Below are positions 54,846-63,380 of a stretch of 64,000 bases of DNA, in pieces. The translations under genes and the position numbers were made by a program. The number at the start of each line of letters is the position of its first letter. The first letter of the stretch is position 1. The notes beneath the pieces were generated by a model, which worked only from the letters and a program-made list of their open reading frames with translations, ran no database searches and was not told the origin of the DNA. The stretch is from contig NZ_JAUXVR010000025.1 of assembly GCF_030680395.1 (NCBI RefSeq), positions 1 through 64,000 on the forward strand. Direction: 5' to 3'. This stretch comes from Methylobacter sp. GTDB lineage: Bacteria; Pseudomonadota; Gammaproteobacteria; Methylococcales; Methylomonadaceae.

Positions 54846-54922
54846 GGAGCGGTAGTTCAGTTGGTTAGAATACCGGCCTGTCACGCCGGTGGTCGCGGGT
54901 TCGAGCCCCGTCCGCTCCGCCA
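54846..54922 (+). tRNA. tRNA-Asp (GTC)
   Basis: A 77-nt cloverleaf with encoded CCA. Acceptor arms GGAGCGG/CCGCTCC; anticodon loop ctGTCac gives GTC. It stands alone with its own promoter. Confidence 0.97.
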
Positions 54923-55337
54923 TCTCTCCGGCAGGACTTGTACTGCCGATATAAAACAATCCACCGAAAAATGCTGCTGAGCTTTTTCCATCAAAGCTTT
55001 ACTGCCGAGCTGCTTTGTGGCGGTTACATTATTTCCAAGCTGGGTTCTTTCTCATTTTTGATCTACGTAGCCGGCAGGGTTTAGGTTTCGCCTAAGTACT
55101 TTTTTGCCTGCGCTTGCTGCAATGCCTGTAAGTCAGCCAAGCGTCGATGCTCTCTGCAAACCGATAAGTCCGTATTTTTTATAGCATAGGCTTTGATGTT
55201 TATAGGGCAGGTTGGGTTCATAGATGGTTTCTTTGATCAGTCTATCTATATCCCTTATCTTTTACATCAGCATTTTTTAAAATAATGCCGGTAATTATAC
55301 TGTAAAATTAGTTCTTTTTATCCCAGTTAGTTCCCAG
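54923..55337. other. Intergenic region, possible eroded coding remnant
   Basis: No gene is secure. On the minus strand around 55090-55260 protein-like pieces appear in different frames (TIYEPNLPYKHQ, then REHRRLADLQALQQAQAKKY), which may be a frameshifted fossil of unknown family. The last 80 bp before pdxA are AT-rich and probably contain its promoter. Confidence 0.35.
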
Positions 55338-56327
55338 ATGACCATCAGGCCAGCCGTACCACGTATTGCGTTAACACCCGGAGAGCCCGCAGGCATAGGT
55401 CCCGATCTGTGCCTTCAGCTTGCCCAGCAGGATTTGCCCTGCGAAATCATCGCTATAGCCAGTCCGCAATTACTGGAAGAACGGGCCAAGCAATTAGGTC
55501 TACCGCTCCAGATAAAAGAGTTTGACAGCGCTATGCCTGCTATCGCTCACACTGCCGGGTGCTTGACGGTATTGCCGGTGGAACTGGCAGAAGCGGTTCA
55601 GTGCGGGCAATTGAATCCGGCCAATAGCCGCTACGTGTTAAGAACCATCACTAAAGCGACCAAAGGCTGTATGGACGCGGTTTTTGATGCGATGGTCACC
55701 GGACCTGTCCATAAAGGCGTTATCAACGATGCAGGCTTGCCTTTTAGCGGTCATACCGAATTTATTGCAGGCATTACCGGCGGATACCCGGTGATGATGC
55801 TGGCAACGCCAGGCTTGCGGGTGGCGTTGGCGACTACGCATCTGCCGCTGTCGGAAGTCAGTCAGGCCATTACCCATACCCGGTTGCGTACGGTGATCAG
55901 GATACTGAATCAAGAGCTGCGTTCGCGCTTTGGCATAGCTCATCCGAAAATACTGGTGTGCGGGCTTAATCCTCATGCCGGAGAAAATGGCCATCTGGGC
56001 AGGGAAGAAATCGATATTATTGAGCCGGTACTCGATACTTTTCGCAAGCAGGGCTTGAATCTGCACGGGCCGTTAGCGGCTGATACGCTGTTTACCGACA
56101 AATACCTGGTTACTGCGGATGCGGTATTGGCGATGTATCACGACCAAGGCTTACCGGTGCTTAAGCATATGGGCTTTGGGAGGGCCGTCAATATCACGCT
56201 GGGGCTGCCGGTTATTCGCACTTCGGTTGACCACGGTACGGCTTTGGATCTTGCCGGTAGCGGCAAGGCCGATTTAGGTAGTCTACAGTTCGCACTGCAA
56301 ACCGCATTAACAATGGCTACACAATAA
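55338..56327 (+). CDS. pdxA: 4-hydroxythreonine-4-phosphate dehydrogenase
   Basis: A 329-residue NAD-dependent dehydrogenase of vitamin B6 synthesis. Family marks are [14 protein letters not shown] at the N-terminus, [14 protein letters not shown] with the zinc-ligand [20 protein letters not shown], and the C-terminal [17 protein letters not shown] with [19 protein letters not shown]. Metal-binding histidines are visible in HTE, HAG and DHGT. rsmA follows 1 bp after the stop, the usual gammaproteobacterial order. Confidence 0.95.
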   Translation: MTIRPAVPRIALTPGEPAGIGPDLCLQLAQQDLPCEIIAIASPQLLEERAKQLGLPLQIKEFDSAMPAIAHTAGCLTVLPVELAEAVQCGQLNPANSRYVLRTITKATKGCMDAVFDAMVTGPVHKGVINDAGLPFSGHTEFIAGITGGYPVMMLATPGLRVALATTHLPLSEVSQAITHTRLRTVIRILNQELRSRFGIAHPKILVCGLNPHAGENGHLGREEIDIIEPVLDTFRKQGLNLHGPLAADTLFTDKYLVTADAVLAMYHDQGLPVLKHMGFGRAVNITLGLPVIRTSVDHGTALDLAGSGKADLGSLQFALQTALTMATQ

Positions 56328-56328
56328 A

Positions 56329-57177
56329 ATGGCACATACTCCGCGCAAACGCTTCGGTCAGAATTTTCTTCATGACCACAATATTATTTACAACATTATC
56401 TCCAGTATTCAGGCCAAGCCCGGTCAACACTGGGTTGAGATCGGGCCGGGGCAGGGCGCATTGACTGAGCCCTTGTTAAACGAAAAAGTGCGTCTGGACG
56501 TGGTTGAACTTGACCGGGATCTGGTAGTTTTACTCAGGGAAAAATTCAAGCAATATCCTAATCTGCAAATTCACAGCGCCGATGCGTTAAGGTTTGATTT
56601 TTCGTCGCTGGTGGATGGGGATCACCAACCCGCCGGGAACGGGTTGGCACGCGAAGCGCTAGAAGGGGCGCGGGCAGGGATAGCCAGCGATGAAAAACTG
56701 CGCATCATCGGCAATCTTCCCTATAACATTTCAACGCCGTTGATGTTCCATCTGTTGGATAATGCTTATTGCATTGAAGACATGCATTTCATGCTGCAAA
56801 AGGAGGTGGTCGACCGGATTTGCGCGGTTCCGGGCAGCAAAAAATACGGCAGGCTTAGCGTCATGATGCAATATTTTTGTGAAACCGAGTTGCTATTCGA
56901 CGTGCCGCCGGAAAGCTTTGATCCTGCTCCCCAGGTTATGTCGGCTATCGTCAGGCTGGTGCCGCATCATCAGCCGCCCGTTGCGGTTAATGATATGACC
57001 AAGCTTAATCGGGTTGTCACTCAGGCATTTTCGCAGCGGCGCAAAACGTTGCGTAATTCACTGAAAAAACTGATCACCGAGGAAGAAATTGTCGCCTTGA
57101 ACATTGATCCGACGCTCAGGGCTGAAAGCATATCGCTGGCCGAGTTTGCACGGTTAAGCAATCTGTTGCAGGAATAG
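56329..57177 (+). CDS. rsmA: 16S rRNA dimethyladenosine transferase with in-frame repeat insertion
   Basis: A 282-residue enzyme that dimethylates the two adjacent adenines near the 3' end of 16S rRNA. Motifs are KRFGQNFLHD, the SAM site EIGPGQGALTEPLL and motif IV GNLPYNISTPL. Between FDFSSL and LRIIGNLPYN the protein has about 20 extra residues (HQPAGNGLAREALEGARAG), encoded by a DNA stretch related to the repeat in rsmD. Removal would bring it to about 260 residues, near the family length. pdxA lies directly upstream. Methylation activity is presumably retained, because all motifs are intact. Confidence 0.93.
   Translation: MAHTPRKRFGQNFLHDHNIIYNIISSIQAKPGQHWVEIGPGQGALTEPLLNEKVRLDVVELDRDLVVLLREKFKQYPNLQIHSADALRFDFSSLVDGDHQPAGNGLAREALEGARAGIASDEKLRIIGNLPYNISTPLMFHLLDNAYCIEDMHFMLQKEVVDRICAVPGSKKYGRLSVMMQYFCETELLFDVPPESFDPAPQVMSAIVRLVPHHQPPVAVNDMTKLNRVVTQAFSQRRKTLRNSLKKLITEEEIVALNIDPTLRAESISLAEFARLSNLLQE
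56623..56685 (+). repeat. In-frame repeat in rsmA, related to the rsmD repeat
   Basis: It contains a perfect 8-bp hairpin, CCAACCCG (56625-56632) and CGGGTTGG (56640-56647), around the loop CCGGGAA. The rsmD units have CCAATCCG-CCGGGAG-CGGATT at the same place, so the stem changes are compensatory. Exact borders are uncertain by a few bases; 63 bp is assumed by analogy. Confidence 0.7.
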
Positions 57178-57602
57178 TGTAGTTGTCCTGTGATTGGGAC
57201 AATGGAACGCAGATGATCATGACCCAAGTCGCAATGTAAGTCTATGGCGTAGCGAATCCAGGTGCTTGGGCGTATTTAAACTTACCACTATGGCGCTGAA
57301 TATTTGCTTCCCGGCAGGTATGACGAACTCATGCGCGCTTGTATAACGTCGAGCTCCAGATTGGCAATCACTGTAAAGCTTGAAATTCAATCGGTAGTTT
57401 TCTGTCGAAGAGGATTCACTTGGGCAAATATTATTGCAGCGATTTAAATAACGAGGTACTTTCTGCTGCGGGTGCGGATACCAAAGTAAAATCACCTCGT
57501 AATAATTGAATTGAAGTCCGATACGGCGTCTTGTCTTGGGTATTAATTCTACGTCCCCATTATTCTTTGCAAATAAATATAAAAAACACTAAAGGATATG
57601 TC
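57178..57602. other. Intergenic region after rsmA
   Basis: A frame on the minus strand (57217-57495; e.g. YTSAHEFVIPAGKQIFSAIV) has protein-like sequence but no recognised family and a GTG start without a convincing ribosome-binding site. It may be a fragment. ggaacgcagatgat at 57203-57216 recurs at 62682-62695 and is a dispersed repeat. No other feature is seen. Confidence 0.35.
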
Positions 57603-57866
57603 ATGAAAAAAATAATAAGCTCACTTTCTTTCGCTCTGCTGGTTTTTGCAAGCAGTCAAGTACTGGCTAATGCTGATGATGCGGCATGGGTCGGACAATG
57701 TGTTAAAGACAACGCAAAAGAAGGAGCATCGGCTGAGACCGTGGCAAAGTACTGTAGTTGCATGAATAACAAAATGTCAGAGAGTGAGACTCAATCCATT
57801 TCAACATGGGAAAAATCACACCCAAATGAAATGGCAGCGTGCGAGGCGGAAGCCGGCTGGAAATAG
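57603..57866 (+). CDS. Small exported cysteine-containing protein
   Basis: An 87-residue protein with a signal peptide (KKIISSLSFALLVFASSQVLA). The mature part of about 65 residues is helical and has four cysteines in a pattern CVKDN ... YCSCMNN ... CEAEAGW, suggesting disulfides or metal binding. A good start is provided by the ATG at 57603, which begins the signal peptide; an in-frame upstream start is not credible. I do not recognise a named family. It is monocistronic, between rsmA and the convergent isc genes. Confidence 0.7.
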   Translation: MKKIISSLSFALLVFASSQVLANADDAAWVGQCVKDNAKEGASAETVAKYCSCMNNKMSESETQSISTWEKSHPNEMAACEAEAGWK

Positions 57867-57956
57867 ATTGTAGCCGCACAAAATTAATGATGCCGAGGCT
57901 AATTCTCGGCGCTTAAACAAAATGATCTGACCGGCTTTGGCAGAAGAAAAGTTTTC

Positions 57957-58009
57957 TCACCACGAATGCACGAAGTTTTTACCTTGGTTGATGCTTCGTG
58001 TCTTCGTGT
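57957..58009. repeat. CCACGAAG palindromic repeat, copy 6
   Basis: tcaccacgaatgcacgaag at the left and cttcgtgtcttcgtg at the right. It lies just past the iscA stop, between convergent genes. Confidence 0.65.
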
Positions 58010-58016
58010 CGAATGT

Positions 58017-58340
58017 TTAAACAGAAAAGCTCTCGCCGCAGCCGCAGGTGCCTTTTACATTCGGGTTGTTGAACTGGAAGGCTTCATTAATACCTTCTCT
58101 GCGATAATCCAGTTCTATACCATCCACAAATTCCAGATCGTTTGCAGCTACGATGACTTTTACGTCGAAATTTTCAAACACGGCATCGTCTTGATTAAGC
58201 GTGTCGGCGTAATCAATCGTATAAGCATAACCCGAGCAACCGGATTTTTTTACGCCCAGTTTTAAACCCATGCCTTTACCGCGTTTTTCTAGCTGTTTTT
58301 TAATTTGCCGAGCGGCACTTTCAGTTAATGAGACAGACAT
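58017..58340 (-). CDS. iscA: Iron-sulfur cluster assembly protein IscA/HesB family
   Basis: A 107-residue A-type carrier that passes iron-sulfur clusters to apoproteins. The three conserved cysteines are present: GVKKSGCSGYAY (C35) and C-terminal GTCGCGESF. Length is that of IscA. ErpA would also be possible, but the position after iscR and a cysteine desulfurase favours IscA. It is the last gene of the set, 10 bp after the desulfurase. Confidence 0.9.
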   Translation of the reverse strand: MSVSLTESAARQIKKQLEKRGKGMGLKLGVKKSGCSGYAYTIDYADTLNQDDAVFENFDVKVIVAANDLEFVDGIELDYRREGINEAFQFNNPNVKGTCGCGESFSV

Positions 58341-58350
58341 AATGACCTCT

Positions 58351-59460
58351 TTATCCTTTTACGTTTAAGGATTTCAATTGTTTAATAAATTCAAAAATTT
58401 CAGCTTCGGTGTTGGCCTTTCCCAAGCTGATGCGGATTGCACTTTTTGCCTGAACAGCTTTAACCCCCATAGCTACCAATACCGGGCTGGGTTCTCTCTG
58501 GCCGCTGGCACAGGCAGAACCGCTGGAAACAGCGATGCTTTTTTGATCCAGTTGCATCAACAGCATTTCGCCATCAACGCCGTCGATACCGATTTGGACA
58601 GTATTCGGTAGTCGTCCCGCCTGCTCAGCAAAAATAGTCAGGCCGGGGATAGCGCTTAGGCTGTGCTCCAGCAGTGTTCTAAGTTTTAGCAGATATGCAT
58701 GGCGTTCGGCAAGTTCGATTTTGGCAAGTTCTGCAGCTTTGCCAAAGCCGACGATGGCGGCGACATTTTCTGTTCCGGCCCTGAATCCTTGTTCCTGTCC
58801 TCCGCCCAGCAAGACAGGTTTTATCGCCACAGATTTTTCAAAGACCAGTGCACCGCAGCCTTTTGGGCCGTATATTTTATGGCTGGACAACGACATCAAA
58901 TGCGCGCCGAGGCGATTAAAATCTACGGGAATTTTACCCAGCGCCTGCACGGCATCGGTATGAATCCCGATGCCGTGCGCTCTTAACTGATCAGCATAGT
59001 GAGCGATATTCTGCACCACGCCGGTTTCATTGTTGGCCAGCATGATCGAAACCAGGCCGGGCTTTAGCCGAACCACTTCGTCTATAGCATCCTGTGTGAT
59101 CAGGCCGTTGGCATCGACATTAAGCAGAGTAAGCTCATGTCCCAGGCTTTTTAAGTGCAGGGCGGGCTCAATAACAGAGGGATGCTCAATAGCTGAAACA
59201 GCAAGTCCGGCCTGAGGGGCTAGTGTCGCCAACGCCAGATTATTGGCTTCGGTGCCGCCGCTGGTAAAAATTATTTGCCCGGGCTGAACGCCAAGCAGTG
59301 CCGAAAGTTGCTCGCGAGCTGCATCTATGGCGCCGCCGGCGATTCTGCCGTGGCGATATAAGCTGGAAGGATTGCCGTAGAATATTTTCAGGAAAGGCAG
59401 CATCGCGTCCAGAACGCGATCATCTATTGGCGTGGTCGCATTATGATCAAAATAGATCAT
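58351..59460 (-). CDS. Cysteine desulfurase, NifS/IscS class
   Basis: A 369-residue PLP enzyme that takes sulfur from cysteine for cluster assembly. The start is YFDHNATTPIDDRV, the PLP lysine lies in SLSSHKIYGPKG, and the sulfur-accepting cysteine in SSGSACASGQREPSP. At 369 residues it is shorter than classical IscS (about 404) and closer to NifS-like group I enzymes. It sits between iscR and iscA; iscU, hscBA and fdx, which usually follow, are missing here. Confidence 0.9.
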   Translation of the reverse strand: MIYFDHNATTPIDDRVLDAMLPFLKIFYGNPSSLYRHGRIAGGAIDAAREQLSALLGVQPGQIIFTSGGTEANNLALATLAPQAGLAVSAIEHPSVIEPALHLKSLGHELTLLNVDANGLITQDAIDEVVRLKPGLVSIMLANNETGVVQNIAHYADQLRAHGIGIHTDAVQALGKIPVDFNRLGAHLMSLSSHKIYGPKGCGALVFEKSVAIKPVLLGGGQEQGFRAGTENVAAIVGFGKAAELAKIELAERHAYLLKLRTLLEHSLSAIPGLTIFAEQAGRLPNTVQIGIDGVDGEMLLMQLDQKSIAVSSGSACASGQREPSPVLVAMGVKAVQAKSAIRISLGKANTEAEIFEFIKQLKSLNVKG

Positions 59461-59523
59461 TCGGATATCGCCAGGGATGGTGTGTATGCCGCAAGCCAGC
59501 CGGGAGCTGGCGCGGCGCAGGCA

Positions 59524-59997
59524 TCAGTCTTGATGATGGTGAATTTCAATAGTATGTTGCGCATCGTGATGCTGTCTTATGGCAACTTCCTGAACCTGGT
59601 TTTTTTCTAACAGGTCGGCCAAAGAAATACTCTTCAAATAATCTTTAATCTGTTCGCTCAATCCCATCCACAAATCATGGGTTAAACAGGCCTGATCCTT
59701 CTGGCAATTGGCTTCTCCGCCGCATTTGGTTGAATCAATCGGTTCATTGACGGCAGCGATAATATCGGCAATATTAATCTCACTGGTTTTACGACACAGT
59801 TTGTAACCGCCGCCAGGTCCGCGTACGCCTTTTACCATACCTGCCCGACGTAAGCGGGCAAATAGTTGTTCCAGATAAGATAGGGAAATGGTTTGACGAG
59901 CCGCAATATCGGTCAGGGTTACCGGCTTGATTTGACTGTGAAAAGCCAGGTCCAGCATTGCAGTAACCGCATAGCGGCCTTTGGTTGTTAAGCGCAC
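59524..59997 (-). CDS. iscR: Iron-sulfur cluster regulator IscR
   Basis: A 157-residue Rrf2-family repressor. The winged helix starts MRLTTKGRYAVTAMLDLAF, and the three cluster cysteines follow the IscR spacing (KCGGEANCQKDQAC). It senses the cell's cluster supply and represses its own operon when holo. A site resembling IscR type 1 DNA overlaps its promoter. The C-terminal tail is His-rich (HHDAQHTIEIHHHQD), more than in most IscR proteins. Confidence 0.93.
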   Translation of the reverse strand: MRLTTKGRYAVTAMLDLAFHSQIKPVTLTDIAARQTISLSYLEQLFARLRRAGMVKGVRGPGGGYKLCRKTSEINIADIIAAVNEPIDSTKCGGEANCQKDQACLTHDLWMGLSEQIKDYLKSISLADLLEKNQVQEVAIRQHHDAQHTIEIHHHQD

Positions 59998-60035
59998 AAT
60001 AGTATCCTCTATAAATACCGTTAAGATATTGTTAC

Positions 60036-60067
60036 TATACTTAACCTAGCAAAATAGTCAACTATTA
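60036..60067 (-). promoter_or_regulatory. iscR promoter overlapped by an IscR type 1-like site
   Basis: On the minus strand TTGACT (60058-60063), a 16-bp spacer and TATAGT (60036-60041). The segment 60039-60067 begins ATAGTTGACTATTTTGC and ends GGTTAAGTAT, close to the known IscR type 1 consensus (ATASYYGACT ... GTAT). Binding would block RNA polymerase, giving autorepression. Confidence 0.65.
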
Positions 60068-60175
60068 TACCCTTGCTAAGCACTGGTATTTATTCAAATG
60101 AGGTGGCTTCTTCTCTTCGCAGGGAGCTTGGGTGCAAGTCACTTTAAAGCCATTTTGCGTTTTTACCGTTCACCC

Positions 60176-60934
60176 TTATTCATAGCCATCCTCAATTTCG
60201 CACCCATCCAATTTAGAGATGGGGGATTCCGTGTACTTTATACCGGCATCATTGAGTGCTTTTTGCATGGTTTCTATCTGCCTATCCATAGCATGAATAT
60301 GATCCAGCATGTGATTAATGGCGTAAGCGATTGGATCGGGCATGTCTGTGGTTGCGCCGTAAGCATGAAAACCCATTTTGTAGGCAATTTTGTCACGCTC
60401 TGCGGCGGCGGCTCTGCTATTAGGGTCGACGATATGAGCGGGAATGCCAACGACGGTTGCACCCGCCGGTACCGGTTTCAAGACTACCGAGTTTGAGCCT
60501 ACTCGGGCATCTGCGCCTATATCAATAGGTCCTAAGACTTTTGCTCCGGCACCTATCACCACGCCGTTATGCAAGGTCGGGTGACGCTTGCCTTTATCCC
60601 AGCTGGTGCCGCCCAAGGTTACGCCATGATACAAGGTGCAATCATCGCCGATAATAGCGGTTTCGCCGATCACCACACCCATGCCGTGATCAATAAAAAA
60701 ACGCCTGCCTATGATTGCGCCGGGGTGAATTTCAATCCCGGTCAGCCAGCGGCTGATATGGGCAATAAATCGGGCCAGCCATCTGAATCCTGCTATCCAG
60801 CAAAAATGGCTGAGCCGATGAATTAAAACCGCGTGAAAGCCAGGATAGGTGGTGATTACTTCAAAGACCGATTGCGCAGCCGGATCCCGGTCAAAGACGC
60901 AGGCAATATCTTCTTTTATTCGGTTAAACATCAT
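60176..60934 (-). CDS. cysE: Serine O-acetyltransferase
   Basis: A 252-residue left-handed beta-helix acetyltransferase making O-acetylserine, the cysteine precursor. Family marks are [11 protein letters not shown], the catalytic [38 protein letters not shown] and the hexapeptide turns [19 protein letters not shown]. It starts 11 bp inside trmJ and precedes iscR after about 178 bp, joining cysteine supply to cluster assembly. The 60000-60175 gap holds the iscR promoter. Confidence 0.95.
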   Translation of the reverse strand: MMFNRIKEDIACVFDRDPAAQSVFEVITTYPGFHAVLIHRLSHFCWIAGFRWLARFIAHISRWLTGIEIHPGAIIGRRFFIDHGMGVVIGETAIIGDDCTLYHGVTLGGTSWDKGKRHPTLHNGVVIGAGAKVLGPIDIGADARVGSNSVVLKPVPAGATVVGIPAHIVDPNSRAAAAERDKIAYKMGFHAYGATTDMPDPIAYAINHMLDHIHAMDRQIETMQKALNDAGIKYTESPISKLDGCEIEDGYE

Positions 60935-61664
60935 TATTCCTCTTGTGGCCTTGAGACATCCTTAAGATGCCCCGGAGTATGTCCAGTTCCTTGGTATCCA
61001 TTTGCACCCGGTTATAAATCCGGCGTAAACGCCGCATAATGGATTTTGATTTGGCGGGATGCATAAAGCCTATATCGGTTAATGCTTCGGCCAGATGCGT
61101 ATAGAAAGACTCCATTTGCGTTGCCGTAGCCAAAGGGTCTTCGCCTTTGTCGCCGACCACGATTTGTTCTTGCGCGGCCAGTCCGGATGCGACGAATAAT
61201 TCATAACAAACAACCTGTACCGCGGCGGCAATATTTAAGGAGCTGTATTCGCTGTTACACGGGATGCGCAGCAAAAAGTGACACAGATCCAGCTCGTGAT
61301 TTTTTAAGCCCGAATTTTCCCGGCCAAAAACGATAGCCACTTTGTTGCCGGGTTCATTGATCAGCACTTTTTCCGCGCATTCTCTGGGTGTCATTTCCGG
61401 CCAGCTGATGGTCCGGCCTCGGGCGCTGGCGCCAATCACCACTTGGCAATCGGCAATGGCCTCTTGCAAGGTCGCGCAAACGGTTGCGCCCGCCAGCACG
61501 TCATCAGCGCCGGAGGCTCTGGAAGTGGCGTCGGCGCTGGGGAATATTTTAGGCGCAACCAGCCAGAGGTTATGCATCTTCATGTTTTTCATCGCGCGGG
61601 CAACGGCACCTATATTCCCCGGATGCGTTGTTTCGACCAGCACAATTTTTATAGTAGACAGCAA
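60924..61664 (-). CDS. trmJ: tRNA (cytidine/uridine-2'-O-)-methyltransferase TrmJ
   Basis: A 246-residue SPOUT-fold methyltransferase that modifies position 32 of tRNAs. It starts [20 protein letters not shown], with the knotted SAM site [12 protein letters not shown] and [20 protein letters not shown], and ends in a dimerisation/C-terminal helix. The gene is divergent from suhB and overlaps cysE, as in many gammaproteobacteria. Confidence 0.93.
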   Translation of the reverse strand: MLSTIKIVLVETTHPGNIGAVARAMKNMKMHNLWLVAPKIFPSADATSRASGADDVLAGATVCATLQEAIADCQVVIGASARGRTISWPEMTPRECAEKVLINEPGNKVAIVFGRENSGLKNHELDLCHFLLRIPCNSEYSSLNIAAAVQVVCYELFVASGLAAQEQIVVGDKGEDPLATATQMESFYTHLAEALTDIGFMHPAKSKSIMRRLRRIYNRVQMDTKELDILRGILRMSQGHKRNNDV

Positions 61665-61866
61665 TGCCTTGTCCTTAGTTAAAAAAAGAGCCTAAGTTTA
61701 GCAAAATATTTGGTATTATATGGCGTTTTCAGCAATTGCTTCTGCATCGCTTAAAGCGCCTGCCTTTGGTGCTCTAACTTCTGCATAACCCACAGGGACA
61801 TGGGGAATGCCGATATTGCAAGAGCAAATATCTGTCCATACATCCGTACTCAATATAAATCCGCCT

Positions 61867-62661
61867 ATGCAACCCATGTTAAATACTGCCGTCCGTGCCG
61901 CAAGAAGCGCCGGCGACTTGATCCTTCGTTCATCTGATAATATCGGTCACCTGAAAGTCGACCAAAAAGGTAAAAATGATTATGCCAGCGAGATTGATCG
62001 TATGGCCGAACGGGAAATTATCAACATTATCAAGGCTGCCTATCCTGATCACAGTATCCTGGCAGAAGAAAGCGGTATGCATGAGGGCAACGATTTTGTC
62101 TGGGTTATCGACCCGTTGGACGGCACTACCAACTTTCTGCACGGCTTTCCGCAATACGCCGTTTCGATTGCCTTAAAGCACAAGGGCAGGATTGAAGTCG
62201 GTGTCGTTTATGACCCGTTACGCGATGAATTATTTACCGCCAAACGCGGCGGCGGAGCCATGTTAAACAGTCGTCGTCTTCGGGTGACCAATCAAACCAG
62301 CTTAAAAGGTGCATTAATCGGCACCGGCTTTCCGTTTAAAACCGACTTGCACATGAATGCTTACTTGGGCATGTTCCGCGCATTAGCGACCGATTCTGCG
62401 GGGATTCGCCGTGCGGGTGCTGCGGCGCTTGATCTGGCCTACTTGGCGGCCGGTCGATTGGATGGTTTTTGGGAAATAGGGCTGATGGAATGGGATATGG
62501 CCGCAGGTATTTTATTGGTAAAGGAAGCGGGTGGAGTAATTACCGATTTTTCTTTTAATGATAAGTATCTGGAGTCGGGCAACGTTATCGCCGCAAGTCC
62601 CAAAATGCATCAAATCATGTACCAGCTTATAGAGCCGCATGTGACCGATAATTTAAAATAA
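61867..62661 (+). CDS. suhB: Inositol-1-monophosphatase SuhB
   Basis: A 264-residue metal-dependent phosphatase, which in E. coli also works as a transcription antitermination factor on rRNA operons. The ATG at 61867 (MLNTAVRAARSAGD) is preferred to an upstream start that adds 20 unusual residues. Metal-site motifs are DYASEIDRMAE, ILAEESG, WVIDPLDGTTNFLHGFPQ and EWDMAAGILLVKEAGG. A strong terminator follows at 62732-62780. Confidence 0.93.
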   Translation: MQPMLNTAVRAARSAGDLILRSSDNIGHLKVDQKGKNDYASEIDRMAEREIINIIKAAYPDHSILAEESGMHEGNDFVWVIDPLDGTTNFLHGFPQYAVSIALKHKGRIEVGVVYDPLRDELFTAKRGGGAMLNSRRLRVTNQTSLKGALIGTGFPFKTDLHMNAYLGMFRALATDSAGIRRAGAAALDLAYLAAGRLDGFWEIGLMEWDMAAGILLVKEAGGVITDFSFNDKYLESGNVIAASPKMHQIMYQLIEPHVTDNLK

Positions 62662-62731
62662 TCGGTTGTTGGAAAAAATAGAACGCAGATGATGCGGATA
62701 ACATCAGCTTCTTTATAAAGGTATAGACGCA

Positions 62732-62780
62732 AGGCAAAGGACGAAAGATGGTTTTTTCGCCTTTTGTCCTTTGCCTTTTT
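62732..62780 (+). terminator. Rho-independent terminator of suhB
   Basis: An 11-bp stem, AGGCAAAGGAC (62732-62742) and GTCCTTTGCCT (62766-62776), extended by GAAAG/CTTTT pairs and followed by TTTTT. It is about 70 bp past the suhB stop and convergent with rimI. Confidence 0.85.
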
Positions 62781-62830
62781 ATCTGCCCAATCCGTTTTCT
62801 ATTATCAATTCAGCTGTTATAAAGAGTGAT

Positions 62831-63379
62831 TTAAAAAATCTGCTTCGCCAGCATAATGGCATCTTCACGGCCATTCTCCGACTGATAATAACCTTTTCTG
62901 ATACCTATTTCGTTGAAGCCCATGTCCTCATAAAGGGCGATTGCGACGGTGTTGGACGGCCTGACTTCCAGAAACATGGTTTCTGCCCGACCTCGGGCCA
63001 GTTCGACAAGGTTTTCCAGCATTTTACGTCCTATCCCTTGTCCCTGTTCGGCCGGTGCTACACAAATATTTAAAACATGAGCCTCGCCTACAGCCATGGA
63101 CAGTATGCTGTACCCGAGCACGGTATCCTGCTCTTCACAGACCCAGCAATTGTAGTTGGCTCTAAAGCAATCCCTGAATATGTCTTCCCCCCAAGGAAAT
63201 TGATAGCTTGCCCTTTCAATCGCCATAACTCCGGGTAAATCGGAAATTCTCATTTTTCTCAGACGCATTAAATCTTTTCTGCCTACCGAGTCAGGAAATA
63301 ATTTGGCGTAGAATTCTCTATCGGCGTCATAAACCACAAATTCTTTTATTTTATCTAACATCATTCCCAACATGATCAA
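62831..63379 (-). CDS. rimI: Ribosomal protein S18 alanine N-acetyltransferase RimI
   Basis: A GNAT acetyltransferase of up to 182 residues. The acetyl-CoA-binding signature ICVAPAEQGQGIGRKML and the C-terminal EVRPSNTVAIALYEDMGFNEI are those of RimI. The core starts at MRLRKMRISDLPGVMAIERA, corresponding to an alternative start at 63268. The additional N-terminal ~37 residues (KEFVVYDADREFYAKLF) may be real or mis-predicted. It modifies S18, encoded here by rpsR. It lies 1 bp after the uracil-DNA glycosylase gene. Confidence 0.87.
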   Translation of the reverse strand: MIMLGMMLDKIKEFVVYDADREFYAKLFPDSVGRKDLMRLRKMRISDLPGVMAIERASYQFPWGEDIFRDCFRANYNCWVCEEQDTVLGYSILSMAVGEAHVLNICVAPAEQGQGIGRKMLENLVELARGRAETMFLEVRPSNTVAIALYEDMGFNEIGIRKGYYQSENGREDAIMLAKQIF

Positions 63380-63380
63380 C

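Noticed and set aside
57217-57495. 92-codon minus-strand gene after rsmA
   Set aside because: GTG start without a clear ribosome-binding site and no family I recognise; kept only as a possible fragment.
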